Made by a program: the position numbers and the translations under genes | The notes under the pieces: model-generated | Seen by the model: the letters and a program-made list of their open reading frames with translations, nothing else | What the model was told of the DNA's origin: nothing | Databases searched by the model: none | In this document: one piece after another, positions 8,573 to 17,121 of the stretch | Position numbering within the stretch: position 1 is the stretch's first letter | Layout of the letters: each line of letters begins with the position of its first letter | Assembly: GCA_016787225.1 (NCBI GenBank) | Contig: JAEUUY010000011.1 | Location: 124,001 to 188,000, forward strand | DNA from: Chitinophagales bacterium | GTDB taxonomy: Bacteria; Bacteroidota; Bacteroidia; Chitinophagales; JADJOU01 | Reading direction: 5' to 3' | DNA length: 64,000 nucleotides

Positions 8573-9697
8573 TTGACAACACTAACCACTAAAAAAATTG
8601 CCATCAATACACGCGTCTTGATGCCTAATAAATTAGATGGCATAGGCTGGTTTACTTATCAGGTTGTAAAACGATGGGTGGAAAAGAATCCGGATGTAGA
8701 GTTCTTTTTTATTTTTGATAGGCCCTATGATTCTTCTTTCATTTTTGGAAAGAATGTGACACCCATAGTTGTTTCGCCACCTGCTCGTCATCCTTTGCTA
8801 TGGTATCTGTGGTTTGAATGGATGGTTCCACGAATTTTAAATAAGCTCAATCCCGATGTCTTCGTTTCTCTGGATACCTACACAACTACTCGATGGAAGG
8901 GCAAAAAAATAACAGGAATTCATGATATTGCTTTTGCACTATTTGATGGTCAGGTGAGTTGGCTAACTGAAAAATTCTTTCGTCACTATATACCCCAATA
9001 CATTTCTGTCTCCGAAAAAATCGTGACGGTATCCAATTCATCCAAGCATGATTTAATAAATTTCTATCACTGTCCAGAAAATAAAATAGTAGTTTCTAAC
9101 AATGCTGCCTCAGATGCATATCTACCAATGTCTGAAGATGCTATTAAACAATTTAAGAGTGAAAATACTAATAACTGCGACTATTTCATTTTTGTTGGCT
9201 CTATTCATCCGCGAAAAAATGTTGTGCGAATGTTACAAGCTTTCGAAAAATATAAAACGCATACCCAGGCTAATACTAAATTTGTATTGATAGGTAGAAA
9301 TTGGAATTATAAGGATGTAAAAGACTACTTACTTCAAATGAAATATAGAAATGACGTTATTGAAATTCCTCACTCTAGTCCTGAAATCATAGCCAAATGG
9401 ATAGGTGCTTCTATAGCATTGGTTTTAGTATCTATCTATGAAGGATTTGGAGTACCTATCGTAGAGGCATTAGCCTGTGGGGTGCCTGTAATATGCTCAA
9501 ACGTGTCTTCGATGCCAGAGGTAGCCGGGCAAGCAGCAATTCTAGTGAATCCTAATGTAACTGAAGAAATAGCAAACGCTATGACTAAGATAGTATCGAA
9601 TAAAGAATTGTATCGTACACTTACCTTGAATACATACGCTCAATCAGCACGTTATAATTGGAATGATGCAGCTGATATTATTTGGAAGTGTATTTAA
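8573..9697 (+). CDS. family 4-type glycosyltransferase
   Basis: A GT-B fold retaining glycosyltransferase of 374 residues. The N-terminal domain begins KIAINTRVLMPNKLDGIGWFT, and the donor-binding domain contains FVGSIHPRKN near residue 208 and YEGFGVPIVEALACGVPVICS near 285, with the EX7E motif of GT4 enzymes. I kept the TTG start because it places the first beta strand at the expected distance; the next ATG would remove that strand. The donor sugar and the glycan made are unknown. It converges on the DEAD-box gene, whose stop it overlaps by 4 bases. Confidence 0.88.
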   Translation: MTTLTTKKIAINTRVLMPNKLDGIGWFTYQVVKRWVEKNPDVEFFFIFDRPYDSSFIFGKNVTPIVVSPPARHPLLWYLWFEWMVPRILNKLNPDVFVSLDTYTTTRWKGKKITGIHDIAFALFDGQVSWLTEKFFRHYIPQYISVSEKIVTVSNSSKHDLINFYHCPENKIVVSNNAASDAYLPMSEDAIKQFKSENTNNCDYFIFVGSIHPRKNVVRMLQAFEKYKTHTQANTKFVLIGRNWNYKDVKDYLLQMKYRNDVIEIPHSSPEIIAKWIGASIALVLVSIYEGFGVPIVEALACGVPVICSNVSSMPEVAGQAAILVNPNVTEEIANAMTKIVSNKELYRTLTLNTYAQSARYNWNDAADIIWKCI

Positions 9698-11553
9698 ATA
9701 CCTCCATCAAACTTGAAGTCTAATTTAAAGTTATCATCTTTTTTAGAATAAGACCTTTTCTGACCATATCCTGAAGATTTTTTATCATTATTGTCTCTTG
9801 ATCTAGTGGCAGAAAAATCTCTGCTACCTCTATTTTCATTTCTTCTACCTTCGAATCTACTAAAATTAGTACTATTAGAATCTCCAGCATTCTCGCTAGC
9901 TACATCCACGCGAAGACCGCGACCTTTGTGCTCCATAGAACGCGCGTTTTTCAATACATCTATTTTAAATCGGGATTCGACCTCAAAAAATGAAAATTTA
10001 TCTTTCATGTCAATTCGACCAATACTAGAACCTCTTATTCCTGAATGATCACATACTAATCTTAACAACTCTCCTTTTCCTATTTTATCCAGATTGCCTA
10101 TATTGATAAAGAAACGAACATATCCTCTCTGTGGCAATATACCTCCTTGCTCATTTCGAGGACGTGTATTTTGGTCCCTGTTTCCTCTATCCGTTCTATC
10201 CATGCCCCTTTCGCTTCTGTCTCTTCGCTCCTCTTTAATATTGAGATCCTCCGCTTCTTTGTAATAGTTTAGGAAACGATTAAATTCTAAGGCAGCAAAT
10301 CGCTTTATTACCTCTTCTTTCGTCATTTCTTCAAATTCCGCATTGATTCTGTCCATAAATGGCTCCATCTGTTCTTCATTGATTTCGACATTATGCGCAC
10401 GCTCCATGATAGCAAAGAGTTGTTTCTCACAGACTTCATTTCCAGTAGGAACCATTACACGTTCAAACTTCTTACTGATTATTCTTTCGATCTCAAAAAT
10501 TCTTTGCATTTCACGCTTGCTTACAAGAGCTATTGAAATTCCCTTTTTACCAGCACGGGCAGTACGACCACTTCGGTGGGTATAGTTTTCGACATCATCT
10601 GGTAGAGCATAATTTATCACATGGGTGACATCGCTTACATCTATACCACGAGCAGCCACATCGGTAGCTATGAGCAGCTGGAGTGATTTCTCTCTGTATC
10701 TGTTCATAACAATATCTCGCTGCTGCTGAGTTAAATCGCCATGCAATGCATCCGAATTATAACCATCCTTTATGAGCATGTCTGCTATATCCTTGGTTTC
10801 ATTTTTTGTACGACAAAACACAATACCAAAAATATCAGGGTAATAGTCCACGATACGCTTGAGTGTGGCATAGCGGTCTCTAGGATTTATGAGATAATAT
10901 TGATGATCTATGTTTTCATTACTCTTATTGACAGCTACAGCCACTTCTATAGGGTTTTCCATGTATTTTTTAGCTATCATTTTGATATCTTTGGGCATGG
11001 TAGCGGTAAAGAGCCAAATGTTTTTCTCATCAGGAGTATTAGATAGTATTTGCGTTATACTTTCCTTAAATCCCATATTCAGCATTTCATCTGCCTCATC
11101 GAGCACGGCTATTTTTACTGCTTCAAAATTGATTTCACCCCTGTCAATAATGTCTATCAATCGACCTGGTGTAGCTACTACTATCTGAACTCCTCGTCTT
11201 AAGTCTTTGATCTGCATACCGATACTAGCTCCACCATATACGGCTACAGTCCGAACCTGTGAATGATATTTGGTGAATTTTTCAATGTCGGAGGTTATCT
11301 GCAAGCAAAGTTCTCTTGTAGGACATAATATCAGTGCTTGAGGTTTGCGAATATTGATATCTAGTTTTTCTATTATAGGTAGAGCAAAAGCAGCAGTTTT
11401 ACCTGTACCTGTTTGAGCTAAACCCATTAGATCTACGTCACCATCAAGCAAATGTGGAATGGCCTGCTCCTGAATCGGAGTCGGAGTTATAAAATTCATT
11501 TCTGATAAAACGCGAAGCGTTTCGGACCCAAGTCCTAATTGTTCAAAAGTCAT
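9694..11553 (-). CDS. DEAD-box ATP-dependent RNA helicase with DbpA-like RNA-binding domain
   Basis: All core helicase motifs are present: AQTGTGKT (motif I, near residue 46), PTREL, VLDEADEML (DEAD, near 152), FTATMP, and HRSGRTARAGKKG (motif VI, near 330). Residues of about 375-440 match the CsdA/DeaD dimerisation region. About 475-550 (RFFINIGNLDKIGKGELLRLVC) matches the DbpA-type RRM that binds structured RNA. The tail, after residue 550, is rich in Arg, Gly, Ser and Asn and probably disordered. CsdA-like helicases unwind RNA in ribosome assembly and cold adaptation. The likely promoter is 109 bases upstream, leaving a long leader as seen for cold-shock genes. Confidence 0.93.
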   Translation of the reverse strand: MTFEQLGLGSETLRVLSEMNFITPTPIQEQAIPHLLDGDVDLMGLAQTGTGKTAAFALPIIEKLDINIRKPQALILCPTRELCLQITSDIEKFTKYHSQVRTVAVYGGASIGMQIKDLRRGVQIVVATPGRLIDIIDRGEINFEAVKIAVLDEADEMLNMGFKESITQILSNTPDEKNIWLFTATMPKDIKMIAKKYMENPIEVAVAVNKSNENIDHQYYLINPRDRYATLKRIVDYYPDIFGIVFCRTKNETKDIADMLIKDGYNSDALHGDLTQQQRDIVMNRYREKSLQLLIATDVAARGIDVSDVTHVINYALPDDVENYTHRSGRTARAGKKGISIALVSKREMQRIFEIERIISKKFERVMVPTGNEVCEKQLFAIMERAHNVEINEEQMEPFMDRINAEFEEMTKEEVIKRFAALEFNRFLNYYKEAEDLNIKEERRDRSERGMDRTDRGNRDQNTRPRNEQGGILPQRGYVRFFINIGNLDKIGKGELLRLVCDHSGIRGSSIGRIDMKDKFSFFEVESRFKIDVLKNARSMEHKGRGLRVDVASENAGDSNSTNFSRFEGRRNENRGSRDFSATRSRDNNDKKSSGYGQKRSYSKKDDNFKLDFKFDGGI

Positions 11554-11661
11554 TTTTCTAAAGTTTAAAAATTCTAATTCAATGCTAGAAAATAAAACCT
11601 ATCATAGAAAAAACCCGGTATTGAACAACTTCTATACGAAGGCTTTATTTAAAAGCGAGTG

Positions 11662-11669
11662 CAAAACTA
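11662..11669 (-). promoter_or_regulatory. candidate -7 promoter element for the DEAD-box helicase gene
   Basis: On the minus strand this reads TAGTTTTG. It lies inside a 15-base string (11,651-11,665) that also occurs at the tRNA-Asn promoter (44,931-44,945). It would give a leader of about 100 bases. Confidence 0.5.
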
Positions 11670-11690
11670 AGTAAAATAAAATAAAATTGG

Positions 11691-12191
11691 CTAAAAAACA
11701 AATCCAATCGCCACCACTCCACTCATTGCCAACGCATTATATTGACTATAGCCCATTACAAACGTGTACCCTAACCCAATACTAGGATCAATAACTACAT
11801 TTGACCCCGCATTTATGACATGTCCTAACCCCACTCCAACTGTGAAAAGTTTGAAATTGCCAGGACTTTGTAAACCTAGGGTAGCAGAAGGACCAATATG
11901 TAACCCCTTGAAAACCTCTTGCGAATAAAAATCGAGTCCTAGTCCAAATGAAAATGCCGATATTTCTTTATATTTTATGCTTTTACTGTATCCTATTCCT
12001 ACGGTCAACGCTTTTGACGAATCTAATGAAGAGGATAAGCTCAACTGACCTCCATAGGAAAAACCCGAATTTTCTTGAAATGACCGACCTAGTCCAAATC
12101 CTACAGAAACTAACTGATTCTGTGAATGACCATGAAAGAATGCAACCATTGAAAGTATAATAACTTGTAATTTTATTTTCATAATTTTCAA
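11691..12191 (-). CDS. secreted outer-membrane-barrel-like protein, unknown function
   Basis: A 166-residue protein with an N-terminal signal peptide (KLQVIILSMVAFFHGHSQ) and a mature part of alternating glycine-rich beta strands (VGFGLGRSF, TVGIGYSKS, FSFGLGLDF), ending in VVAIGFVF. An aromatic C-terminal residue after a beta strand is typical of outer-membrane barrels. I do not recognise a named family. It lies downstream of a similar small envelope protein, but a strong hairpin terminator separates them, so it may have its own promoter. Confidence 0.7.
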   Translation of the reverse strand: MKIMKIKLQVIILSMVAFFHGHSQNQLVSVGFGLGRSFQENSGFSYGGQLSLSSSLDSSKALTVGIGYSKSIKYKEISAFSFGLGLDFYSQEVFKGLHIGPSATLGLQSPGNFKLFTVGVGLGHVINAGSNVVIDPSIGLGYTFVMGYSQYNALAMSGVVAIGFVF

Positions 12192-12212
12192 TAATAATTT
12201 GTGAAAAATAAA

Positions 12213-12238
12213 AAAGCCACCTACAAAGAGGTGGCTTT
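12213..12238 (-). terminator. intrinsic terminator after the 12,261-12,776 gene
   Basis: AAAGCCACCT and AGGTGGCTTT form a perfect 10-bp stem with a 6-base loop, followed on the minus strand by a T-rich run. It lies 23 bases after the stop codon. Confidence 0.85.
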
Positions 12239-12260
12239 TCTTAAATTAAAGAGGATATAA

Positions 12261-12776
12261 TTATTTACCTCCGAACTTGTAACCAAATGTAAGAGTAGGT
12301 CTAACAGCAAATGCTTTACCATCTAACATGTAAGCACCACCGCAAGATACGTCTACAAACATAGCATCACTAAGTGGGTGTGTGTAACCAGCTAAACCAC
12401 CAATAGCCATCTGACCAGCAGATACTGTTTGCTCAGGGAACAATACAACACCACCGAATGAAATTGCAGGGATAGTAACTGAACTTCTCAAGTAAGAGAT
12501 GTTTGTACCAGCGTGAAAACCATTGAAAGCAGAATTAAAATAATAATCAAATCTTGGTTCGATGTTCATCAAAGAAGCACCACCGCTTCCAAACTGATAA
12601 TCAAAATTAAGACCAATAACGATGTTTTCGTTAATTCCATACTGGAAAGAAGCACCTGGACCAAAATAAGTAGCGCCATCTGCTAAAGTTAATCCACCTC
12701 TAAGGCCTGCTGCTGCTTGTGAATAAGCTGAATTTGCAAGAACGATTGTTGCAAGAATTAAAAAGATTTTTTTCAT
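12261..12776 (-). CDS. outer-membrane beta-barrel-like protein
   Basis: This 171-residue protein has a clear signal peptide (MKKIFLILATIVLANSAYSQ, cleavage after about residue 20). It then has beta-rich repeats alternating glycine and aromatic residues (GASFQYGINENIVIGLNFDYQF) and a last strand LTFGYKFGGK. This matches small porin-like (OMP_b-brl) proteins of the phylum. The function is unknown. A candidate promoter is 30 bases upstream and a strong terminator lies just downstream, so it is probably a single-gene transcript. Confidence 0.75.
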   Translation of the reverse strand: MKKIFLILATIVLANSAYSQAAAGLRGGLTLADGATYFGPGASFQYGINENIVIGLNFDYQFGSGGASLMNIEPRFDYYFNSAFNGFHAGTNISYLRSSVTIPAISFGGVVLFPEQTVSAGQMAIGGLAGYTHPLSDAMFVDVSCGGAYMLDGKAFAVRPTLTFGYKFGGK

Positions 12777-12805
12777 GATTTAATATAAGTTTTAAATTGT
12801 TTATG

Positions 12806-12813
12806 CAAATATA
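12806..12813 (-). promoter_or_regulatory. candidate -7 promoter element for the barrel protein gene
   Basis: The minus strand reads TATATTTG, 30 bases before the start codon. Confidence 0.55.
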
Positions 12814-12885
12814 TAGGGAAAGCAAAAAAATGATTCGTTTTTTTTTATATTTTTTTTTTAGAACTATATACTTATTGATGTTCTG

Positions 12886-14349
12886 CTAGTTATGTGCATA
12901 AATTTTTTTCATGCCTAGATGTACTACTTTGTTCTGCCCGCCTAGTTTCCCAGCCTTTTCTCTTTCCAAATTAAAAAATCCTCTGCATACCGATATAATG
13001 CGACATGAACTTATAATTTTCCCGTACAATAAGTGAGCATAATATTTATTTAAACTCGCTAAATTTTTGTCGAGTTGATGAGTCAGAGCAGCTAGTATAG
13101 CTTTTGAAAGTTCAGAGTGAAATTCCACCAGCCACACGTATTGTTTCCTATTTACATCAGGGTATACATAATAGTCGTTTACCTCTATATTTAATGATTT
13201 ACTAGCAGCAGCCATAGCACTCTCTATTTCATAAGCTATCACATGTTCACCAAAAGCAGAAATAAACTGCCTAGTTCTACCTACTACTTTTATACGATAA
13301 GGTCTTATAGATGTAAACTCAATAAGGTCACCTATAGCATAGCGATACAGACCGCTATTATTCGTAATAATAAGTTCATAGTGTGTATTGACGATCACAT
13401 CCTCTAAGGTAATTGTAGTATTGCCTTCATTAGGATATAACCTAAACTCATAATAAACACCCTGATTTAGTAGCAATAACATATCTTCTGCAGCCATTCT
13501 ATCCTGTAGCGCAAAAAAACCTTCCGATGCAGGAAATATTTGCATACAGGGTATATCGGCACCGAGGACACGCATCATACTGGCTTTGTAATTACTAAAA
13601 TCAAGACCACCGTGCATATACATGGTCAAATGAGGATAGAGTTGTTTAAGGTTTTTTGTTTTCGATATATCTAATAGTTTCTCAAAATACTGCAAGCACC
13701 ACGGAGGAATACCACCTAAAATAGAAATATCTTCACGATAGGTCTCCTCCACTATTTTAGTTAGTTTGGTCTGCCAGTCCTCAATAATATTCACCTCATA
13801 ACTCGGCAATTTGTTTCGTTGAAAAAATTTGGGAATATGATGATAAACAATACCAGAAAGCCTTCCAGAAGGAATTTTAAAGCTATAATCTAAGGCAGGA
13901 CTTCCCTGCAAGAATATCATTTTATAATTCATAAAATCTGCATGACCACTGTTTACAGAATAAAAACACAATACCTTTACTGCGGCTTCTATTTGATGTT
14001 GTATTCCTGCCTTGGAAATTGGAATATATTTACTGCCAGCAATGGTACCACTAGTCAGGCTGAAATATTGAGGATCTTTCTTTGTCAGTACTTGAGAATT
14101 GCCTTGTTTGATTTTTTCTATATAAGGTAGAAAATCTTCATAGTTTCGAATAGGAATCCTTGACCAATAAGTGGAAATATCTTTTATGTTCTCAAAATTA
14201 TGTTCGATACCAAACGCTGTATTTTTATTTTCCCGCAGCCATGGGATAAGGAATTTATTTTGATAAAATCCTGCCCGTGCGTGGGTCTTTAACTCTTTCC
14301 TTACCTTCCATTGGGCGTATTTAAAAAATAGAAATGACTTGACGGACAT
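12886..14349 (-). CDS. GH3-family acyl-adenylate amide synthetase-like protein
   Basis: The 487-residue protein matches the GH3 superfamily over its length: the nucleotide-binding loop SLTSGTIAGSKYIPIS near residue 107, YRYAIGDLIEFT near 340, and a C-terminal domain from about 360. Plant GH3 enzymes join acyl acids to amino acids through an acyl-adenylate. The bacterial members have no proven substrate. It has no signal peptide. It is divergent from the SMR pair (119 bases between starts), and no neighbour suggests a pathway. Confidence 0.88.
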   Translation of the reverse strand: MSVKSFLFFKYAQWKVRKELKTHARAGFYQNKFLIPWLRENKNTAFGIEHNFENIKDISTYWSRIPIRNYEDFLPYIEKIKQGNSQVLTKKDPQYFSLTSGTIAGSKYIPISKAGIQHQIEAAVKVLCFYSVNSGHADFMNYKMIFLQGSPALDYSFKIPSGRLSGIVYHHIPKFFQRNKLPSYEVNIIEDWQTKLTKIVEETYREDISILGGIPPWCLQYFEKLLDISKTKNLKQLYPHLTMYMHGGLDFSNYKASMMRVLGADIPCMQIFPASEGFFALQDRMAAEDMLLLLNQGVYYEFRLYPNEGNTTITLEDVIVNTHYELIITNNSGLYRYAIGDLIEFTSIRPYRIKVVGRTRQFISAFGEHVIAYEIESAMAAASKSLNIEVNDYYVYPDVNRKQYVWLVEFHSELSKAILAALTHQLDKNLASLNKYYAHLLYGKIISSCRIISVCRGFFNLEREKAGKLGGQNKVVHLGMKKIYAHN

Positions 14350-14468
14350 TTGTTTTTTGCTTTTTTATCTAGGCAGTTGATGATTCCGTATTAATTTTGA
14401 AGTTATAGAGTAACGACATTTGCAAGTTACAAATTTCGTTTTTATTCTTTAATTCAGACTTATTTGAT

Positions 14469-14885
14469 TTGAGAGCTTGGATATATATTTTAATAGCTGT
14501 AGTGCTGCAAACCCTCTGGGGCATTGTGCTCAAAATACTTGATTTCGGCAAAGCTTTTGAATTAATAAGTCAAGGTAAGGTTTGGAATATGGCATTTTTT
14601 AGCCAAATTGTACCCATTCTAGCGTATTTCATACTCGGACTGATCATAGCCATTGTCATTTCCAAAGCATACAAACTGCTCCCAATGTCTATAGTATATG
14701 CTGCCTGGATGGGCTTGACACTTTTACTTCAGGTACTTGTAGATGTATTTTTATATCAAATTCCTATGCAGGCTATTCAGCATCTATTTATTGCTTGTAT
14801 TTTGGCAGGCATACTCGGCATGAAATTATCCAAACCCAAATCCATTCAACCTGTAGAAATCGAAATCGATGATAGCGTGGATTAG
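14469..14885 (+). CDS. SMR-family transporter subunit A (membrane Glu replaced by Gln)
   Basis: Four hydrophobic helices in 138 residues and the motifs AWIYILIAVVLQTLWGIVLK and IVYAAWMGLT show the small multidrug resistance family, nearest to the Gdx/SugE branch (LW..LK pattern). The family's membrane-embedded, substrate- and proton-binding glutamate (E14 in EmrE) is Q14 here. There is an extra loop between helices 1 and 2 (about residues 24-40) and an acidic tail. The start is TTG, chosen because the family begins two or three residues before the first helix. It overlaps the second SMR gene by 17 bases, as in two-subunit SMR pumps. Confidence 0.87.
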   Translation: MRAWIYILIAVVLQTLWGIVLKILDFGKAFELISQGKVWNMAFFSQIVPILAYFILGLIIAIVISKAYKLLPMSIVYAAWMGLTLLLQVLVDVFLYQIPMQAIQHLFIACILAGILGMKLSKPKSIQPVEIEIDDSVD

Positions 14886-15249
14886 TGTCATGTTGGCTTC
14901 TCTTTGTGAAACCCTCTGGGCTTCATCGCTAAAGTTCCTCAACTTTAGACATATCAAAATACGCCTGCGTCGCAATGGCTTTTTTTCTCAGAAATTTGGC
15001 ATAGCATTTCTGCCACTCTGCACCTATATTATTTTTGGCATTCTGAATATGGTCTTTCTCACCATGGCTCTAAAGACGATACCACTCGCTATCTGCTATG
15101 CAGTATGGATGGGATTGGCGCTCTTGCTTCAAGCCATGATTGATGTGTTTTACTTTAAAGAAAATATTAGTCTCAGACAAATAGGATTTTTACTTCTCAT
15201 TTTAGTAGGTATCATTGGCCTTCAATTTTTTTCACAATATGGGCACTAA
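14869..15249 (+). CDS. SMR-family transporter subunit B (membrane Glu present)
   Basis: 126 residues with four helices. The helix-1 signature ASLCETLWASSLKFLNF keeps the conserved glutamate at residue 14, and helix 3 has ICYAVWMGLALLLQ, which matches the equivalent segment of subunit A. SMR proteins work as antiparallel dimers that exchange cations or guanidinium-like compounds for protons. The overlap with subunit A and the complementary residue 14 suggest an obligate heterodimer. The start ATG lies inside the end of subunit A. Substrate unknown. Confidence 0.88.
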   Translation: MIAWISVMLASLCETLWASSLKFLNFRHIKIRLRRNGFFSQKFGIAFLPLCTYIIFGILNMVFLTMALKTIPLAICYAVWMGLALLLQAMIDVFYFKENISLRQIGFLLLILVGIIGLQFFSQYGH

Positions 15250-15415
15250 GAAAAAGAAGAAGTCCAAACTCTACCTCCATATAGAAAGTAAAAACCGTGA
15301 GAAAGCCAAGGAGCAAGGCTTCTATGATGGTAGATTTAAAACCAAAATTATTCGAAATAAAAAGAAAGAGGCGATAAAGAAACTGTCGAGGGGGAAGTGG
15401 AAGGATACAGAATAG
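15239..15415 (+). CDS. small Lys-rich protein, unknown
   Basis: Starting at the ATG that overlaps the end of the SMR B gene, this encodes 58 residues, of which roughly a third are Lys or Arg, with GFYDGRFKTKIIRNKKKEA in the middle. There is no signal peptide or membrane segment. The basic composition would suit RNA or ribosome binding, but that is only inference. Translational overlap with the gene before it argues that it is expressed. It is too short for a firm call. Confidence 0.5.
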   Translation: MGTKKKKKSKLYLHIESKNREKAKEQGFYDGRFKTKIIRNKKKEAIKKLSRGKWKDTE

Positions 15416-15564
15416 CAGGAACGAGCCACAGAGATTATAGCTTAATTATGCGGTAGAGGAGGAAGACGAGAAAGAAGTCGAGAGGAGAGAAAATACAGTT
15501 AATTCTTAGGATAAATTTAGCAGTTGATCATATCTTCAAGTTAATAACTAATGGATATCCGTAT

Positions 15565-15598
15565 AAACGTTCCTTAAAAGGTAGAAAACGTTCCTTAA
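15565..15598. repeat. two 13-base direct repeats spaced by two helical turns
   Basis: AAACGTTCCTTAA occurs at 15,565-15,577 and again at 15,586-15,598, starts exactly 21 bases apart. A weaker ATTCCTTAA follows at 15,646. The surrounding 245 bases (15,416-15,660) hold no gene that I can see. Confidence 0.55.
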
Positions 15599-15660
15599 TT
15601 TTCTTAAAGTATTGATATTCTTTATTATAAATTAATTTAATTACATTCCTTAAGTAGATT

Positions 15661-17115
15661 CTAGAGTTTTTTAAACGCGTATTTAGCATTCTTATCTCTT
15701 TGTTTATTGCTTAATCGGTCTAAAATATTTTCAATTTCAATAAAATGATTTAAATACTGTCGAACATTTTTTTCATGAATATGAGTTGCTTCTATCAATT
15801 CACTTAAAGTTGCCTGATTGTGATAAAAAAGATATTGTAGTATTCTCCTCTGAGTGTCATTATAAAAATGCCAGTTTTCATGAATTTTTGTGAGAATTGA
15901 GTCGGATATTGTTTTAGTATGTTTACTCACTTTATTTCGTAGGGTTAAATAAACGTTTCCATTTTTCTCTACATATTCGGGTATAGAAAGCATTGATTTT
16001 TCCATAGATTGGTATATTCTTGAAACGCCTTCATTCAGTTGTCTCACAAATCCCATATCCTCTAGAGTTCTTGCAATTCTCGGATTTCTTGAAAATCTTT
16101 CTGTTCTTATATTTTCTACATTAACTTGTGCAGGCAATGGCCCGCTATTTGAAATTTCAAGTCTATCGTCAAAATGTTTTATATAAATAGCACTACCTTG
16201 AACATTATAGGAACGATGACAAAGTGCATTTACAATACCTTCAAGCCATGCTTCTTCAGGGTATTCCGGAACTTTGTTAAATCTCCCCGTTTCTAAGTCC
16301 AAAAAATAGTAGTCTTTGAGAGTAGCAATGAGAAATTTTTTAACTGAATCGATAATCCAAGGTATATTATTTTCAAATCTTACATCTTTTACGACATTAA
16401 GTTCCGTTCCAGTCTTGGCTTCAGTACCTTCATATTTTATGTACCTTAGAGAAGCAGAGGTTATATATTTTTCAGGGTCTTTGGCAAAAAGCAAAATACC
16501 AGCTTTTTTGATTCTATATTCACCATCTTTTTTGATTGCTAAATGCCGTTTTTCAAGTAAGTCGAATACATCTCCTTTGAAATTTAGTTTTTCTTTATAT
16601 CTATCTAATAATTTAAAATCAAAATCCTGAAGTTCAAATTCAACATCTATTTCATCTTCATATTTTCTTATCTGTTTGTCGTATTCAAGATTTCTTACAG
16701 CATCTCGGTCAAGTTGTTTATTTTTATCGTCAACTCTTAAGAATATATCTTCATTATCTTTTCTTTTAAAAACTCTCTCAATATCTTGTTCTACATGGTA
16801 AAGAAAAATGAGACGACCTTCGATTTCTACTTCTTCTAGTTTAATATTCCCTTGTGGAACTATGAAGTCAAAAAATAAACTTCTATAGTCGCTTAGTTTT
16901 TCCTCAATACTATAAAGATCCTGAATTGTACCATCATTACCAACTCCAAATGCCAATACACCCCCATCTGCATTGAGCATGCCAATCAGTTCATTAGCAA
17001 TTTTTGAATGACTAGCATCCTTTTCACCTATGCCTTTACGTTCAAAATATTGATTTTCTCTCTTTTTCATTAGAAAATCAATAGTGATTTGAGTATTAAT
17101 TTTAGAAACTACCAT
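15661..17115 (-). CDS. AlbA_2/Schlafen-like ATP-binding putative regulator
   Basis: The 484-residue protein starts with an AlbA_2 (divergent AAA-4/Schlafen) domain, with ENQYFERKG near residue 17 and NADGGVLAFGVGNDG near 50. The middle part (NALCHRSYNVQGSAIYIKHFDDRLEISNSGPLP, about 290-325) is a HATPase_c_4-type ATP-binding region, and the C-terminal 80 residues form a winged helix (QRRILQYLFYHNQATLSELIEA). Such proteins are common near restriction systems and in accessory regions and are thought to bind nucleic acid. Immediately upstream lies a collapsed restriction-modification gene, which fits a degraded defence locus. Confidence 0.85.
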   Translation of the reverse strand: MVVSKINTQITIDFLMKKRENQYFERKGIGEKDASHSKIANELIGMLNADGGVLAFGVGNDGTIQDLYSIEEKLSDYRSLFFDFIVPQGNIKLEEVEIEGRLIFLYHVEQDIERVFKRKDNEDIFLRVDDKNKQLDRDAVRNLEYDKQIRKYEDEIDVEFELQDFDFKLLDRYKEKLNFKGDVFDLLEKRHLAIKKDGEYRIKKAGILLFAKDPEKYITSASLRYIKYEGTEAKTGTELNVVKDVRFENNIPWIIDSVKKFLIATLKDYYFLDLETGRFNKVPEYPEEAWLEGIVNALCHRSYNVQGSAIYIKHFDDRLEISNSGPLPAQVNVENIRTERFSRNPRIARTLEDMGFVRQLNEGVSRIYQSMEKSMLSIPEYVEKNGNVYLTLRNKVSKHTKTISDSILTKIHENWHFYNDTQRRILQYLFYHNQATLSELIEATHIHEKNVRQYLNHFIEIENILDRLSNKQRDKNAKYAFKKL

Positions 17116-17121
17116 TAGTCA

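Noticed and set aside
10741-11188. Plus-strand open frames opposite the RNA helicase gene
   Set aside because: They run antisense through conserved helicase motifs and show no protein family signal.
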